Assembly: GCF_900090205.1 (NCBI RefSeq)
Contig: NZ_LT607802.1
Coordinates: 1,621,215 to 1,685,214 of the forward strand
DNA from: Vogesella sp. LIG4
GTDB taxonomy: Bacteria > Pseudomonadota > Gammaproteobacteria > Burkholderiales > Chromobacteriaceae
Reading direction: 5' to 3'
Length of the DNA stretch: 64,000 nucleotides
A model generated the notes under the pieces. The model was not told the DNA's origin. It saw nothing but the letters and a program-made list of their open reading frames with translations, and did no database searches. Below are positions 8,267 through 15,998 of the stretch, piece after piece. The position numbers and the translations under genes were made by a program. Position 1 is the first letter of the stretch, and each line of letters begins with the position of its first letter.

Positions 8267-8896
8267 TCAGCCCCCTGCGGCACGCTCCAGAGTGCTCTCC
8301 GGAATGCCTGGCATTGGAATGAAGTTGGGCAATTGCTTCATGCGTTCGATCCAGCGCTGGATATTCGGGTAGGCGCCGAGATCTATGCCGCCTTCGCCCG
8401 CCATGGCGGTGTAAGGGAAGCAGGCAATATCGGCGATGGTGGGCTGCTCCAGCGCCAGCCACTGCCGCCCGGCCAGGTGCTCATCCATGATCTTGAAGAC
8501 GCGATGGGCGCCGGCCTGCAGTTTTTCCAGATCCAGCGGGTAGTTCAATATCTTTACCAGGCGGGCCGCTGCGGAATTCATGATTTCGCCGCCCCCGGTG
8601 GCAAGCCATTGGCTGATGCGTGCCGCCGACTCTGCATCTTCCGGGTACCAGCGCTTGGTCTGATCGTACTTTTTGGCCAGGTAGACCAGGATGGCCTGGG
8701 CATCGCGCAGGCGCAGCGGGCCGTCTTCAAAAATCGGAATTTCACCGAAAGGATTCAGCGCAGTGTATTGCGCGTTCTTATGCTCCTTGTTGATGAAGTC
8801 GACGGGTGTTTTCTGGTAGTTGAGTCCCAGGATGCTGAGGAACAGGCGAATCTTGTAGCAACTGCCGGAAAGCTCGAAATCGTAAAGTCGAAGCAT
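8267..8896 (-). CDS. Glutathione S-transferase family protein
   Basis: 209-residue thioredoxin-fold GST. The N-terminal domain shows LYDFELSGSCYKIRLFLSILG, the cis-Pro loop FGEIPIFEDG and the glutathione-binding LRDAQAILVYLAKKY; the helical C-terminal domain shows QPTIADIACFPYTA. AGGAGA precedes the ATG at 8896. It lies 80 bp downstream of a 2-oxoglutarate oxygenase gene on the same strand and is likely co-transcribed. Substrate unknown; GSTs next to oxygenases often handle reactive products. Confidence 0.85.
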   Translation of the reverse strand: MLRLYDFELSGSCYKIRLFLSILGLNYQKTPVDFINKEHKNAQYTALNPFGEIPIFEDGPLRLRDAQAILVYLAKKYDQTKRWYPEDAESAARISQWLATGGGEIMNSAAARLVKILNYPLDLEKLQAGAHRVFKIMDEHLAGRQWLALEQPTIADIACFPYTAMAGEGGIDLGAYPNIQRWIERMKQLPNFIPMPGIPESTLERAAGG

Positions 8897-8976
8897 GGTA
8901 AGTCTCCTAGGTATGAGGTCGCCTTGAACGGCCTCACGGCAATCTGCCAATCACGGCGTTGGCACCCGCTGCGCGT

Positions 8977-9765
8977 TCAGATGGTGCGGCCATAGAAGCC
9001 CAGCCGTTCCTCATCGCTGAACATCACATCGGGATTTTCGTAGTACGAGAAGACGGCAATCATGCGATCGGTATTCCCTTGCACGGTGGTCACGCGGTGC
9101 GCGGTGTTCTTGCCGCGGAATACGTTCAGGGTGCCGGCTTTCACTTCCAGGTTTTGCACCTGCCTGTCCTGTCCTTCGAGCAGTCTGGCCACGCCATCGT
9201 AGTTTGGATCGTTGTCGGACCGCAGGTTGGTGCGGTACTCGAAATGCCCGCCTTGCTGGGGCTCCTGCAGCAACAGGGTGGTGGTGAATTCAGAACGGTC
9301 GAAATGCCAGTTCAGGGCCTCGCCCGCGCGATAAGACATGATGTTGATCCGTGCCAGCGGGTCCTGCATCAAGTGCAGGGCTTCTTTCCCCATGGTGGCG
9401 GCCAGGAAGCGTAGCAGGGGCGGGTATTCATAGATGGTCTGAACCAGACTGGTGGCAATCTGGTCCGCACATACGGTGTGGTTGATGGTTTCCACCTTGC
9501 GTAGTGCGGGGTGCCCGGCGGGCAACTCGGGAATGTCGGGTTTGAAATAGATGTTGTGCACACGTTTGTGGGTGTGGGATTGCGTGTCCATGACCGGGCG
9601 GATTTCCGCTACCGCTTTTTGCGCAACACCTGGGCGCAGAAAGCCTTCCAGGTTGAACATCCCGGTGTTGGCCAGTTCGGCAGTGGCGCTGGCAACAAGC
9701 GCCTGCCATTCTGCGCTGCCCTCCCGGTCTAGTGGGTAGCGGTCAAGATCGATAATTTCTCGCAT
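8977..9765 (-). CDS. Fe(II)/2-oxoglutarate-dependent oxygenase, probable free amino acid hydroxylase
   Basis: 262-residue cupin-fold oxygenase. The metal site is HFDRSEF (His-x-Asp) with the distal HRVTTVQG His, and Arg in GNTDRMIAVFSYYE would hold 2-oxoglutarate. LLLQEPQQGGHFEYRTN and the terminal GFYGRTI resemble the BesD/HalD-like family of free amino acid halogenases and hydroxylases. Because the residue two after the first His is Asp rather than Gly/Ala, hydroxylation rather than chlorination is expected. Of three in-frame ATGs the one at 9765 has a GGAG at 6-nt spacing. GST downstream, LysR upstream and an amino acid binding protein beyond suggest an amino acid modification or use locus. 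Family placement is from memory of motifs, hence moderate confidence. Confidence 0.7.
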   Translation of the reverse strand: MREIIDLDRYPLDREGSAEWQALVASATAELANTGMFNLEGFLRPGVAQKAVAEIRPVMDTQSHTHKRVHNIYFKPDIPELPAGHPALRKVETINHTVCADQIATSLVQTIYEYPPLLRFLAATMGKEALHLMQDPLARINIMSYRAGEALNWHFDRSEFTTTLLLQEPQQGGHFEYRTNLRSDNDPNYDGVARLLEGQDRQVQNLEVKAGTLNVFRGKNTAHRVTTVQGNTDRMIAVFSYYENPDVMFSDEERLGFYGRTI

Positions 9766-10285
9766 GCTCATCTCCATTCGGAACAGACCCAGGTACACCG
9801 CCTTATCCGGTTGTGTTGCGGCAATCGGCAGCCTGTGAGGGTCGGGTGGTTTCACATTGCAGAGCACCGGGGCTGCCGCGAGACGCTTGCTACAAGGCAT
9901 CGCGAACCCCGCATCGCTGCTGAAAAAATGGGCTGCAGATGTGGTGGCCAGAATCTACATAAAAGAAAACTTAATATCAACGGCATAAATTATTGCTCTT
10001 GCACAAGAAAAACTTTATGTGCGTGCTGCGGGCCGCGCTTTGGGAGGGCGGTGCAACTGGATCACCAGTGCCCAGGTATTGCCGCCACCAGGCGCGGATG
10101 CGGCCAACATGGGGCTGATTGCATACTGTTTGGGCCGAGGGTGGCGGGGGGAGCTGGCGCGGAGCCGCGGCCAGGAAACGGACTGATCACAGCGCAGGCG
10201 CGCTGTAACGCCGCACGCCTGCTGGCGCGGCGCATTGGCGACCATAAGACGCCGGAGCCGGCGCCTTATGGCCATGTGGGGAGGG
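9766..10285. other. Gene-free stretch between the oxygenase and LysR genes
   Basis: Holds the oxygenase promoter region, an AT-rich tract at about 9955-10015, one uptake-like motif (10099, reverse), and near the LysR stop a hairpin (10243-10270) of CATAAG plus CGCCGG arms. No frame looks coding. Confidence 0.5.
10243..10270 (-). terminator. Hairpin after the LysR gene
   Basis: A 13-bp stem (CATAAG-A-CGCCGG with its complement, one A-C mismatch) and a 2-nt loop lie 16 nt past the minus-strand stop. There is no T-run, so termination is uncertain. Confidence 0.5.
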
Positions 10286-11188
10286 TCAGGCTGCTTTGTT
10301 GCCCAGCAGTTGCAATAGCCGGCGGACTTCCGTGCGCTCGGCCATGGCATTCGGCGTGAATGCGCAGTAGGGGTGGCCAAGCTTGATCGAGGTGGTCGAC
10401 AGGGCTATCAGGCGGCCGGCCTCCAGGTCGGTCTGCGCGGTGATGCGCTGTCCGAGGGCGATGCCCAGCCCCATGCGGGCCATGGAGGTTGCCAGGCTGG
10501 AAAGCCCGGCCCGCCGCCCGCGTGAGGTATCCAGGTGGCGCGGGTTACCCGTCTTGGAAAACCAGTCATGCCAGGTTGGATGTGAGGCGTAGTTCGGGCC
10601 CCAGTTGGTGTGGATGAACATGCTTTCGTGAATGTCCGCCAGGCTGAAGTCATTGTTGCCATAGCGATACCAGAATTCGGGTGTGCACACTGGCAGCACT
10701 TCGTCGTGGATGAGCGGCGTCATCTTCAGCGCCGGGTAATGGTAATCGCCATAGCTGATGCGCAAATCGATATTGTTGCGTGCCAGGTCAACCGGGTCAT
10801 CTTCAACCCGGATGTCGATCGACATCTGCGGGTAGACCTCCAGCAGTTCGGCCAACTTGGGTGTCAGCCATATCTCCGCCAGTGAAAATGGCACGCTCAC
10901 CACCAGACGCGTCCGCAGTTCTCCTTCCTGTATCCGTTGTGTCATCGCGGCAATATCACTGAGCGCACGCGAGGTTTGCGGGTAAATGGCATGGCCTGCA
11001 TCCGTCAGCGTGATGCGATTGCCATTGCGCACAAACAATTGCTTCCCCAGGAATGTCTCCAGATTGCGTACTTGCTGGCTGATTGCCGCGGAAGAAACGC
11101 AGAGTTCTGCCGCGGCCAGCACGAAACTGCCGGTACGCGCGGCAACCTCAAAAGCCTTGACGGCATTGAGTGGAGGAAGAGCGGCCAT
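10286..11188 (-). CDS. LysR-family regulator, GcvA-like
   Basis: 300-residue regulator. The start MAALPPLNAVKAFEVAAR is the classical GcvA/AmpR-type opening and fixes the ATG at 11188; an upstream in-frame start at 11224 lacks family similarity. The helix-turn-helix is FVLAAAELCVSSAAISQQVRNLE, followed by a LysR effector domain (LVVSVPFSLAEIWLTPKL). It is divergent from an amino acid binding-protein gene (250-bp gap) and upstream of the oxygenase and GST genes, so it probably controls one or both. The effector may be an amino acid. Confidence 0.85.
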   Translation of the reverse strand: MAALPPLNAVKAFEVAARTGSFVLAAAELCVSSAAISQQVRNLETFLGKQLFVRNGNRITLTDAGHAIYPQTSRALSDIAAMTQRIQEGELRTRLVVSVPFSLAEIWLTPKLAELLEVYPQMSIDIRVEDDPVDLARNNIDLRISYGDYHYPALKMTPLIHDEVLPVCTPEFWYRYGNNDFSLADIHESMFIHTNWGPNYASHPTWHDWFSKTGNPRHLDTSRGRRAGLSSLATSMARMGLGIALGQRITAQTDLEAGRLIALSTTSIKLGHPYCAFTPNAMAERTEVRRLLQLLGNKAA

Positions 11189-11440
11189 GACTTGTTCTTT
11201 CAAAAGAAAATCTATGGCAACCATAACAATTTCGTCTGTTGTGGTAAAGAATTAATTTATGTACATTGAGATTACTCAATTCAAGGTGGTGTTTTTTGTG
11301 GCAGTGACCGGCAGTAGCTAGCTGGCGCACCGCCCCGGTTCCAAAAAATCAAGCCGTAAACAGGTTCCCTGTGCCGCGGCAGAAACGGCCCAGTCCATTG
11401 GCTGGACAACACGCTCGTAACACACATCGGAGAACGAGAC
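11189..11440. promoter_or_regulatory. Divergent LysR/binding-protein promoter region
   Basis: AT-rich around 11205-11300, unlike the surrounding GC-rich coding DNA, as expected for a shared LysR-regulated promoter. I could not fix an operator. Confidence 0.4.
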
Positions 11441-12304
11441 ATGCATGCACCCAAACTGTCTGCAACAACGCTGGCATTAATGGCCGCCATGGCTACTTCA
11501 GTGCTATCCGGCCAGGCGGAGGCCAAGGACTGGCAAAGCGTCACCATTGCGCTGGAGGGCGCATACGAGCCGTGGAATCTGACCAACCCGGATGGGTCGC
11601 TGGGTGGCTTCGAGCCGGAGTTGGCCGCAAATCTCTGTGCCCGCATGAAAGTGAAGTGCAAGCTGATCGCTCAGGACTGGGACGGCATGATTGCCGGGCT
11701 GAAAGTGGGCAAGTTCGATGTGATCATGGACGGTTTGGCGGTGACGGAGGAGCGCAAAAAAGAGATAGCCTTCTCCGTGCCCTATGCCAGTACGCCGGCA
11801 GTGTTTGCCGCCTTGAAAAACGGACGTTCCGCCAACCTGAGCGGAACGGGCAAGGAGATTAGCCTGACTGGGCGGGCAGCGACGGATAAGCCGGCCATGG
11901 ATCTACTGCGCAAGGAATTGAAAGGTAAAACCATTGGTATCCAGACGGGCACCGCGTTTGCACCGTTCATTTATACCAACTTCAAGGAAGTTGCCAGCAT
12001 TCGCGAGTACAAGACAGCGGCGGAACATGATATGGACCTGCAGGCTGGCCGCATTGATGTCGCTTTTGACGATGCCACTTACTTTGTTTCGGCTTTTGCC
12101 AGGCCGGATAATAAAACCCTGGCGTTTACCGGGCCAAAAATCGGCGGCCCTATCTGGGGTGTGGGGGAGGCGCTTGGCTTCCGGCAGGCCGACACGGATT
12201 TGAAGGCCAGGTTTGATGTGGCAATCAAGGCCGCCTTGGCGGACGGCACGGTAAAAAAACTGAGCGAGAAATGGTTCAAGCTCAATATCGCGCCAAAACA
12301 ATGA
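11441..12304 (+). CDS. Amino acid/opine-type ABC periplasmic binding protein
   Basis: 287-residue type II binding protein with a signal peptide (LALMAAMATSVLSGQAEA, cleavage near residue 28). Family segments are GAYEPWNLTNPDGSLGGFEPELAANLC, FDVIMDGLAVTEERKKEIAFS and KGKTIGIQTGTAF. The inserted SLTGRAATDKPAMDLLRKELK and the overall pattern resemble OccT/NocT and lysine-arginine-ornithine binding proteins. The signal start lacks a strong ribosome binding site (GAGAACGAG about 8 nt upstream). It is an orphan, without permease or ATPase genes, divergent from a LysR gene. Base composition here (about 10-12.3 kb) is somewhat lower in GC than its neighbours, which may mark an acquired segment. Confidence 0.85.
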   Translation: MHAPKLSATTLALMAAMATSVLSGQAEAKDWQSVTIALEGAYEPWNLTNPDGSLGGFEPELAANLCARMKVKCKLIAQDWDGMIAGLKVGKFDVIMDGLAVTEERKKEIAFSVPYASTPAVFAALKNGRSANLSGTGKEISLTGRAATDKPAMDLLRKELKGKTIGIQTGTAFAPFIYTNFKEVASIREYKTAAEHDMDLQAGRIDVAFDDATYFVSAFARPDNKTLAFTGPKIGGPIWGVGEALGFRQADTDLKARFDVAIKAALADGTVKKLSEKWFKLNIAPKQ

Positions 12305-12368
12305 AGCACTATGGGGGTCGCCAGCCCGATATATGCCGGGCGTGAGTGAGCATCCCCCACTCGCTGAC

Positions 12369-12507
12369 GGGCACCTCGAAAACTCCAGCTTGCGTTGCGA
12401 TGCTTGTATTGCGCACGACTGCTCCTTCCGACATATCCACCAGATGTCGCGTAGGTAGTTGCGTTCGTACCTTGTCTCGCTGGCAATCGGGTTTTTTCGA
12501 GGTGCCC
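12369..12507. mobile_element. 139-bp element with 14-bp terminal inverted repeats (MITE or IS relict)
   Basis: The ends GGGCACCTCGAAAA (12369-12382) and TTTTCGAGGTGCCC (12494-12507) are perfect inverted repeats enclosing 111 bp without a gene. The left-hand end resembles the ends of IS5-type elements, from memory only. I see no clear target duplication. It lies between the convergent ends of the binding-protein gene and nrdG. Confidence 0.55.
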
Positions 12508-12591
12508 TTACGCTTGCGCCGGGCAGCGTGGCAATGCCGCAATGAGCAAAAAACCGCGCATGAGCCGGTTATTTTCCCTGGCGGTGCCCTG

Positions 12592-13317
12592 CTATCCCGA
12601 TCGCACCTCGAAGTGCTCGAACATCGCCGCTACCTGCTGCTGCAAGCCGGCTTGCGGCCAACCTGCTGCGATGGCAGCGAACGGCTGCGGCAGCTGCGGG
12701 CCGGGGCGCAGCAGCTGCCAGGCGTAGCGGCGCACGCCGCGGCGGGCCAGGTCGGTAGCCAGTTGCAGCAGGGTGGCGTCGTTGTGCAGTGCCGGGTGGA
12801 TGGTGCTGCGGCATTCGAAGGCGGTGCCGTGCGCCAGCAGCAGGTCGAGGCAGGCGAAGGCGCGGGCGCCGCTGCCGCCGCTGCCGGTCAGCGCGGCGTA
12901 GCGGCCGGGCTGGGTCTTGATGTCCAGCCCCACCCAGTCCAGCAGCGGCAACACCCGCTGCAGCCGGTGCGGGTAGCCGCCGGCGGTGTGCAGGCCGGTG
13001 GCGAAGCCCAGTGCCCGCACCTCGGCCAGCAGTGCCGGCAAGGCGGGGTCGGACAGCGGCTCGCCGCCGGAGAACACCACGCCATCCAGCAGGCCGCGGC
13101 GGCGTTGCAGCTGTTCGCGCAGCTGCGGCCAACGGTGGTGGCCGTGGCGGCGTTGCAGCAGCGCGGGGTTGTGGCAGTAGCCGCAGCGCCACGGGCAGCC
13201 GGCCAGGAACACCACTGCGGCCAGCCGGCCCGGCCAGTCGCAGGCGGAGAACGGCTGCCAGCCGCCGATGCGGGCGCGCTCAGCCGGCGCGCTGTTGGTC
13301 GAAGTGGCGGCGTTCAT
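12592..13317 (-). CDS. nrdG: Anaerobic ribonucleotide reductase activating radical SAM protein
   Basis: 241-residue radical SAM activase that would install the glycyl radical of class III ribonucleotide reductase. The [4Fe-4S]/SAM motif is CPWRCGYC (CxxxCxxC), preceded by FSACDWPGRLAAVVFLAGC and followed by the SAM-binding VVFSGGEPL. The overall pattern is that of the larger NrdG2 subtype. The ATG at 13317 has AGGGTG about 8 nt upstream; a GTG at 13326 is possible. The start lies inside the 3' end of the glycyl-radical-domain gene (38-bp overlap), implying translational coupling. Confidence 0.88.
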   Translation of the reverse strand: MNAATSTNSAPAERARIGGWQPFSACDWPGRLAAVVFLAGCPWRCGYCHNPALLQRRHGHHRWPQLREQLQRRRGLLDGVVFSGGEPLSDPALPALLAEVRALGFATGLHTAGGYPHRLQRVLPLLDWVGLDIKTQPGRYAALTGSGGSGARAFACLDLLLAHGTAFECRSTIHPALHNDATLLQLATDLARRGVRRYAWQLLRPGPQLPQPFAAIAAGWPQAGLQQQVAAMFEHFEVRSG

Positions 13318-13441
13318 GGAATTCACCCTGCTTGCCGGTGTTGAACGAGGCTACCGGGCGGTGGTAGCCCATTACCCGCGTCCATACCTCGCAGCGGGTG
13401 CGTTCTTCGTCTTTCAGTTCAATGGCTTGCTGGTTCTGCAT
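13280..13441 (-). CDS. Stand-alone glycyl radical domain of the anaerobic ribonucleotide reductase
   Basis: A 53-residue protein, easily missed. It carries CEVWTRVMGYHRPV (residues 17-30) and FNTGKQGEFHERRHF (33-47). These match the C-terminal radical segment of NrdD proteins, whose consensus is RVxGY followed by a GK..E..R pattern, so Gly25 should be the radical site. It has its own ATG with AAAGGA about 8 nt upstream and lies in a different frame from nrdD, which ends 68 bp upstream at its zinc site. The nrdG start overlaps its 3' end. Role: supplies the radical to the NrdD core, much as autonomous GrcA replaces the damaged radical domain of pyruvate formate-lyase. The motif match is strong; function in trans is inference. 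Confidence 0.82.
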   Translation of the reverse strand: MQNQQAIELKDEERTRCEVWTRVMGYHRPVASFNTGKQGEFHERRHFDQQRAG

Positions 13442-13509
13442 GGGGTTTCCTTTCAGGTTGGCCGCATGGCGGCGGTGGGCATGGTTTTTTGCTGCGGAGC
13501 CGGTGCTGC

Positions 13510-15231
13510 TTAGTCGCAGCAGGCGGCGCGGCGCTTTTTCTCGATCAGCTCGGTATCGCACTTCGGGCAGTAGTCGTGGCGGCCGGACAGGTAGCCGTGG
13601 CTCGGGCAGATCGAGAAGGTCGGGGTGATGGTGATGTAGGGCAGGCGGAAGTTTTCCAGCGCGCGGCGCACCAGCTGGCGGCAGGCGTCGGCACTGCTCA
13701 CCGCCTCGCTCATATACAGGTGCAGCACGGTGCCACCGGTGTATTTGCGCTGCAGCTCGTCCTGGCGCAGCAGCGCCTCGAACGGGTCGTCGGTGAAGCC
13801 CACCGGCAGCTGGCTGGAGTTGGTGTAGTAGGGCTGCTGCGGCGTGCCGGCCTGCAGGATGCCGGGGTAGCGCTTGTTGTCCTCGCGGGCGAAGCGGTAG
13901 GTGGTGCCTTCCGCCGGCGTGGCCTCCAGGTTGTACAGGTGGCCGGTGGCCTGCTGGAACTCGACCATGCGCGCGCGGATGTGGTCCAGGTAGCGGCAGG
14001 CGAAGGCGTGGCCCTGGTCGCTGGTGATGTCGTGCTGATCCGCGCTGAAGTTGCGGATCATCTCGTTGATGCCGTTCACCCCCAGGGTGGAGAAGTGGTT
14101 GCGCAGGCTGCCCAGGAAGTGGCGGGTGTACGGGTACAGCCCGCCGTCGATGTGCTGTTGCACTACGCGGCGGCGTGCTTCCAGCACCTCGCGGCCCAGG
14201 TTCAGCAGACGGTCGGTCTCGGCCAGCAGCGCGGCCTCGTCGCCGGCAAAGCGGTGGCCCAGGCGTGCGCAGTTGAGGGTGACCACGCCTACCGAGCCGG
14301 TCTGCTCGGCGCTGCCGAACAGGCCGTTGCCGCGCTTCATCAGCTCGCGCAGGTCCAGCTGCAGGCGGCAGCACATGCTGCGCACCATGTGCGGCTCCAG
14401 TTCGGAGTTCACGAAGTTCTGGAAGTAGGGCAGGCCGTACTTGGCGGTCATGGCGAACAGCAGCTCGGTGTTGTCGCCGTACCAGTCGAAGTCGCGGGTG
14501 ATGTTGTAGGTGGGGATGGGGAAGGTGAAGGCGCGGCCGCAGGCATCGCCGGCCAGCATCACCTCAATGAAGGCGCGGTTGATCAGCGCCATTTCCGCCG
14601 CGCAGTCGCCGTAGCGGAACGGCATCTCCTCGCCGCCCAGCACCGGAATCTGCTCGCGCAGGTCTTCCGGGCAGACCCAGTCGAAGGTGAGGTTGGTGAA
14701 CGGTGTCTGCGTGCCCCAGCGACTGGGCACGTTCAGGTTGTAGACCAGCTCCTGCATGCATTGCCGCACCTGCGCGTAGCTCAGCGCGTCCTTTTTCACG
14801 AACGGCGCCAGGTAGGTATCGAAGGAGCTGAACGCCTGCGCGCCGGCCCATTCGTTCTGCAGCGTGCCAAGGAAGTTGACGATCTGGCCGCAGGCGCTGG
14901 ACAGGTGGCGCGGCGGCGCGGATTCCACCTTGCCGCCCACGCCGGCAAAGCCCAGCTGCAGCAGGGTGCGCAGCGACCAGCCGGCGCAGTAGCCGGACAG
15001 CATGTCCAGGTCGTGGATGTGCAGGTCGCCGTGGCGGTGAGCGCTGGCGGCTTCGGCCGGAAACACCTCGTTAAGCCAGTACTCGGCGGTGAGCTTGCCG
15101 GCGATGTTGAGGATCATGCCGCCCAGGCTGTAGCCCTGGTTGGCATTGGCCTGTACCCGCCAGTCGGCACGGGACAGGTATTCGTTGATGCTGCTGACGG
15201 CATCGACGTGGTGGCTGGGGCGTGCGTTCAT
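13510..15231 (-). CDS. nrdD: Anaerobic (class III) ribonucleoside-triphosphate reductase core, lacking the glycyl radical domain
   Basis: 573 residues; classical NrdD with an ATP-cone is about 700. It opens directly in the catalytic barrel (SSINEYLSRADWRVQANANQG), so the N-terminal ATP-cone is absent. Core motifs visible are GDLHIHDLDMLSGYCAGWSL, HLSSACGQIVNFLG, TFPIPTYNITRDFDW and GVNGINEMIRNF. It ends shortly after a zinc-type site (CPSHGYL...CPKC), exactly where other NrdD proteins continue into the RVxGY radical domain; that domain is the separate gene at 13280-13441. GGAG lies 9 nt before the ATG. An FNR-type box sits 57 bp upstream. The gene makes dNTPs without oxygen, together with NrdG. 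Confidence 0.9.
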   Translation of the reverse strand: MNARPSHHVDAVSSINEYLSRADWRVQANANQGYSLGGMILNIAGKLTAEYWLNEVFPAEAASAHRHGDLHIHDLDMLSGYCAGWSLRTLLQLGFAGVGGKVESAPPRHLSSACGQIVNFLGTLQNEWAGAQAFSSFDTYLAPFVKKDALSYAQVRQCMQELVYNLNVPSRWGTQTPFTNLTFDWVCPEDLREQIPVLGGEEMPFRYGDCAAEMALINRAFIEVMLAGDACGRAFTFPIPTYNITRDFDWYGDNTELLFAMTAKYGLPYFQNFVNSELEPHMVRSMCCRLQLDLRELMKRGNGLFGSAEQTGSVGVVTLNCARLGHRFAGDEAALLAETDRLLNLGREVLEARRRVVQQHIDGGLYPYTRHFLGSLRNHFSTLGVNGINEMIRNFSADQHDITSDQGHAFACRYLDHIRARMVEFQQATGHLYNLEATPAEGTTYRFAREDNKRYPGILQAGTPQQPYYTNSSQLPVGFTDDPFEALLRQDELQRKYTGGTVLHLYMSEAVSSADACRQLVRRALENFRLPYITITPTFSICPSHGYLSGRHDYCPKCDTELIEKKRRAACCD

Positions 15232-15259
15232 GTTTGCTCCAATATCTTGTGTTTGGAGA

Positions 15260-15301
15260 ATTGTATGAACGCACCATCTGGTGTTAATTGATGTGTATCA
15301 A
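15260..15301 (-). promoter_or_regulatory. FNR/ANR box and class II promoter of nrdD
   Basis: TTGATGTGTATCAA at 15288-15301 is a perfect TTGAT-N4-ATCAA. On the minus strand a TACAAT -10 (complement of 15260-15265) places the start of transcription near 15253, about 41.5 bp from the box centre. That is the standard class II FNR spacing. Confidence 0.85.
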
Positions 15302-15350
15302 GCCCCTGAAAATACCCTTGGCATGCTGCGTGGCAGCAGGGTTGGCCGCA

Positions 15351-15917
15351 TCACGGCAGCAGCGGCGCCGGCATCACGATGCTGCGCTGGAAGCGCAACA
15401 GGGTTCGCCCCGGGTTGTGGTAGCGGTAGCCCTGCCCGGTGCTGTAGCCGGCGGTGGCGCCGGCCAGCAGCGTCAGCGCGGTGTCGGCATAGCGCAGCTG
15501 CAGCGTGCCGCTGTACACCTCCACGATCTCGCCGCAGCCGGCCGGGTCCGGCGTGGCCTGGTAGCTGTCGCCGGGCGCCAGCTGCCACTGCCACAGCTCC
15601 AGCGTGCAGTTCGGCAACGCCAGGCTGTGCAGCAGGGTGGCGTGGCTGTCCTGGCTGTTGCCCTGCCACACCCGCACCGGCGCCTCGCTGCCCGGCGGGC
15701 GCACCAGTTCGGAGAAGGTCAGCCCCAGCGCGCCGGATAGCCGGTCCAGGGTGGCGATGCTCACATTACTGGCGCCGGCTTCGATATTCACCAGCATGCG
15801 GCGGCTGACATCGGCGGCGGTGGCCAGTTTTTCCTGGCTCCAGCCCAGGCGCTGGCGTGCATCGCGCAGATTGTGCGCCACGTGGTTGCACACTTGCTGC
15901 GTAGAGTGATCATTCAT
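15351..15917 (-). CDS. XRE-family regulator with C-terminal cupin domain
   Basis: 188 residues: an N-terminal helix-turn-helix (LGWSQEKLATAADVSRRMLVNIE, about residues 24-46) and a C-terminal cupin sensor (GSEAPVRVWQG to the end, with GEIVEVYSGTLQL). This architecture typically controls a neighbouring exporter or amino acid/amine catabolism gene. It is divergent from an EamA exporter gene, with an 18-bp palindrome between. No ribosome binding site is evident, so the message may be leaderless or nearly so. Confidence 0.85.
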   Translation of the reverse strand: MNDHSTQQVCNHVAHNLRDARQRLGWSQEKLATAADVSRRMLVNIEAGASNVSIATLDRLSGALGLTFSELVRPPGSEAPVRVWQGNSQDSHATLLHSLALPNCTLELWQWQLAPGDSYQATPDPAGCGEIVEVYSGTLQLRYADTALTLLAGATAGYSTGQGYRYHNPGRTLLRFQRSIVMPAPLLP

Positions 15918-15945
15918 TGTGCAGTATATTGCTCACTTATAGATA

Positions 15946-15963
15946 TGTGCACTATAGTGCACA
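15946..15963. promoter_or_regulatory. 18-bp palindrome, probable operator of the XRE-cupin regulator
   Basis: TGTGCACTATAGTGCACA is perfectly palindromic and lies between the divergent regulator and exporter starts. A weaker related site, TGTGCAGTATATTGCTCA, lies at about 15918-15935. Autoregulation and exporter control are inferred. Confidence 0.65.
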
Positions 15964-15998
15964 GGATCGAGCACTCACCCTACACCCGAGCCCATACC

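Noticed and set aside
13489..15291. A 600-codon open frame antisense to nrdD, and similar long ones opposite eptA, regB and recC
   Set aside because: Same reason: the sense strand carries unmistakable family motifs, and the antisense products show no recognisable domain or ribosome binding site.
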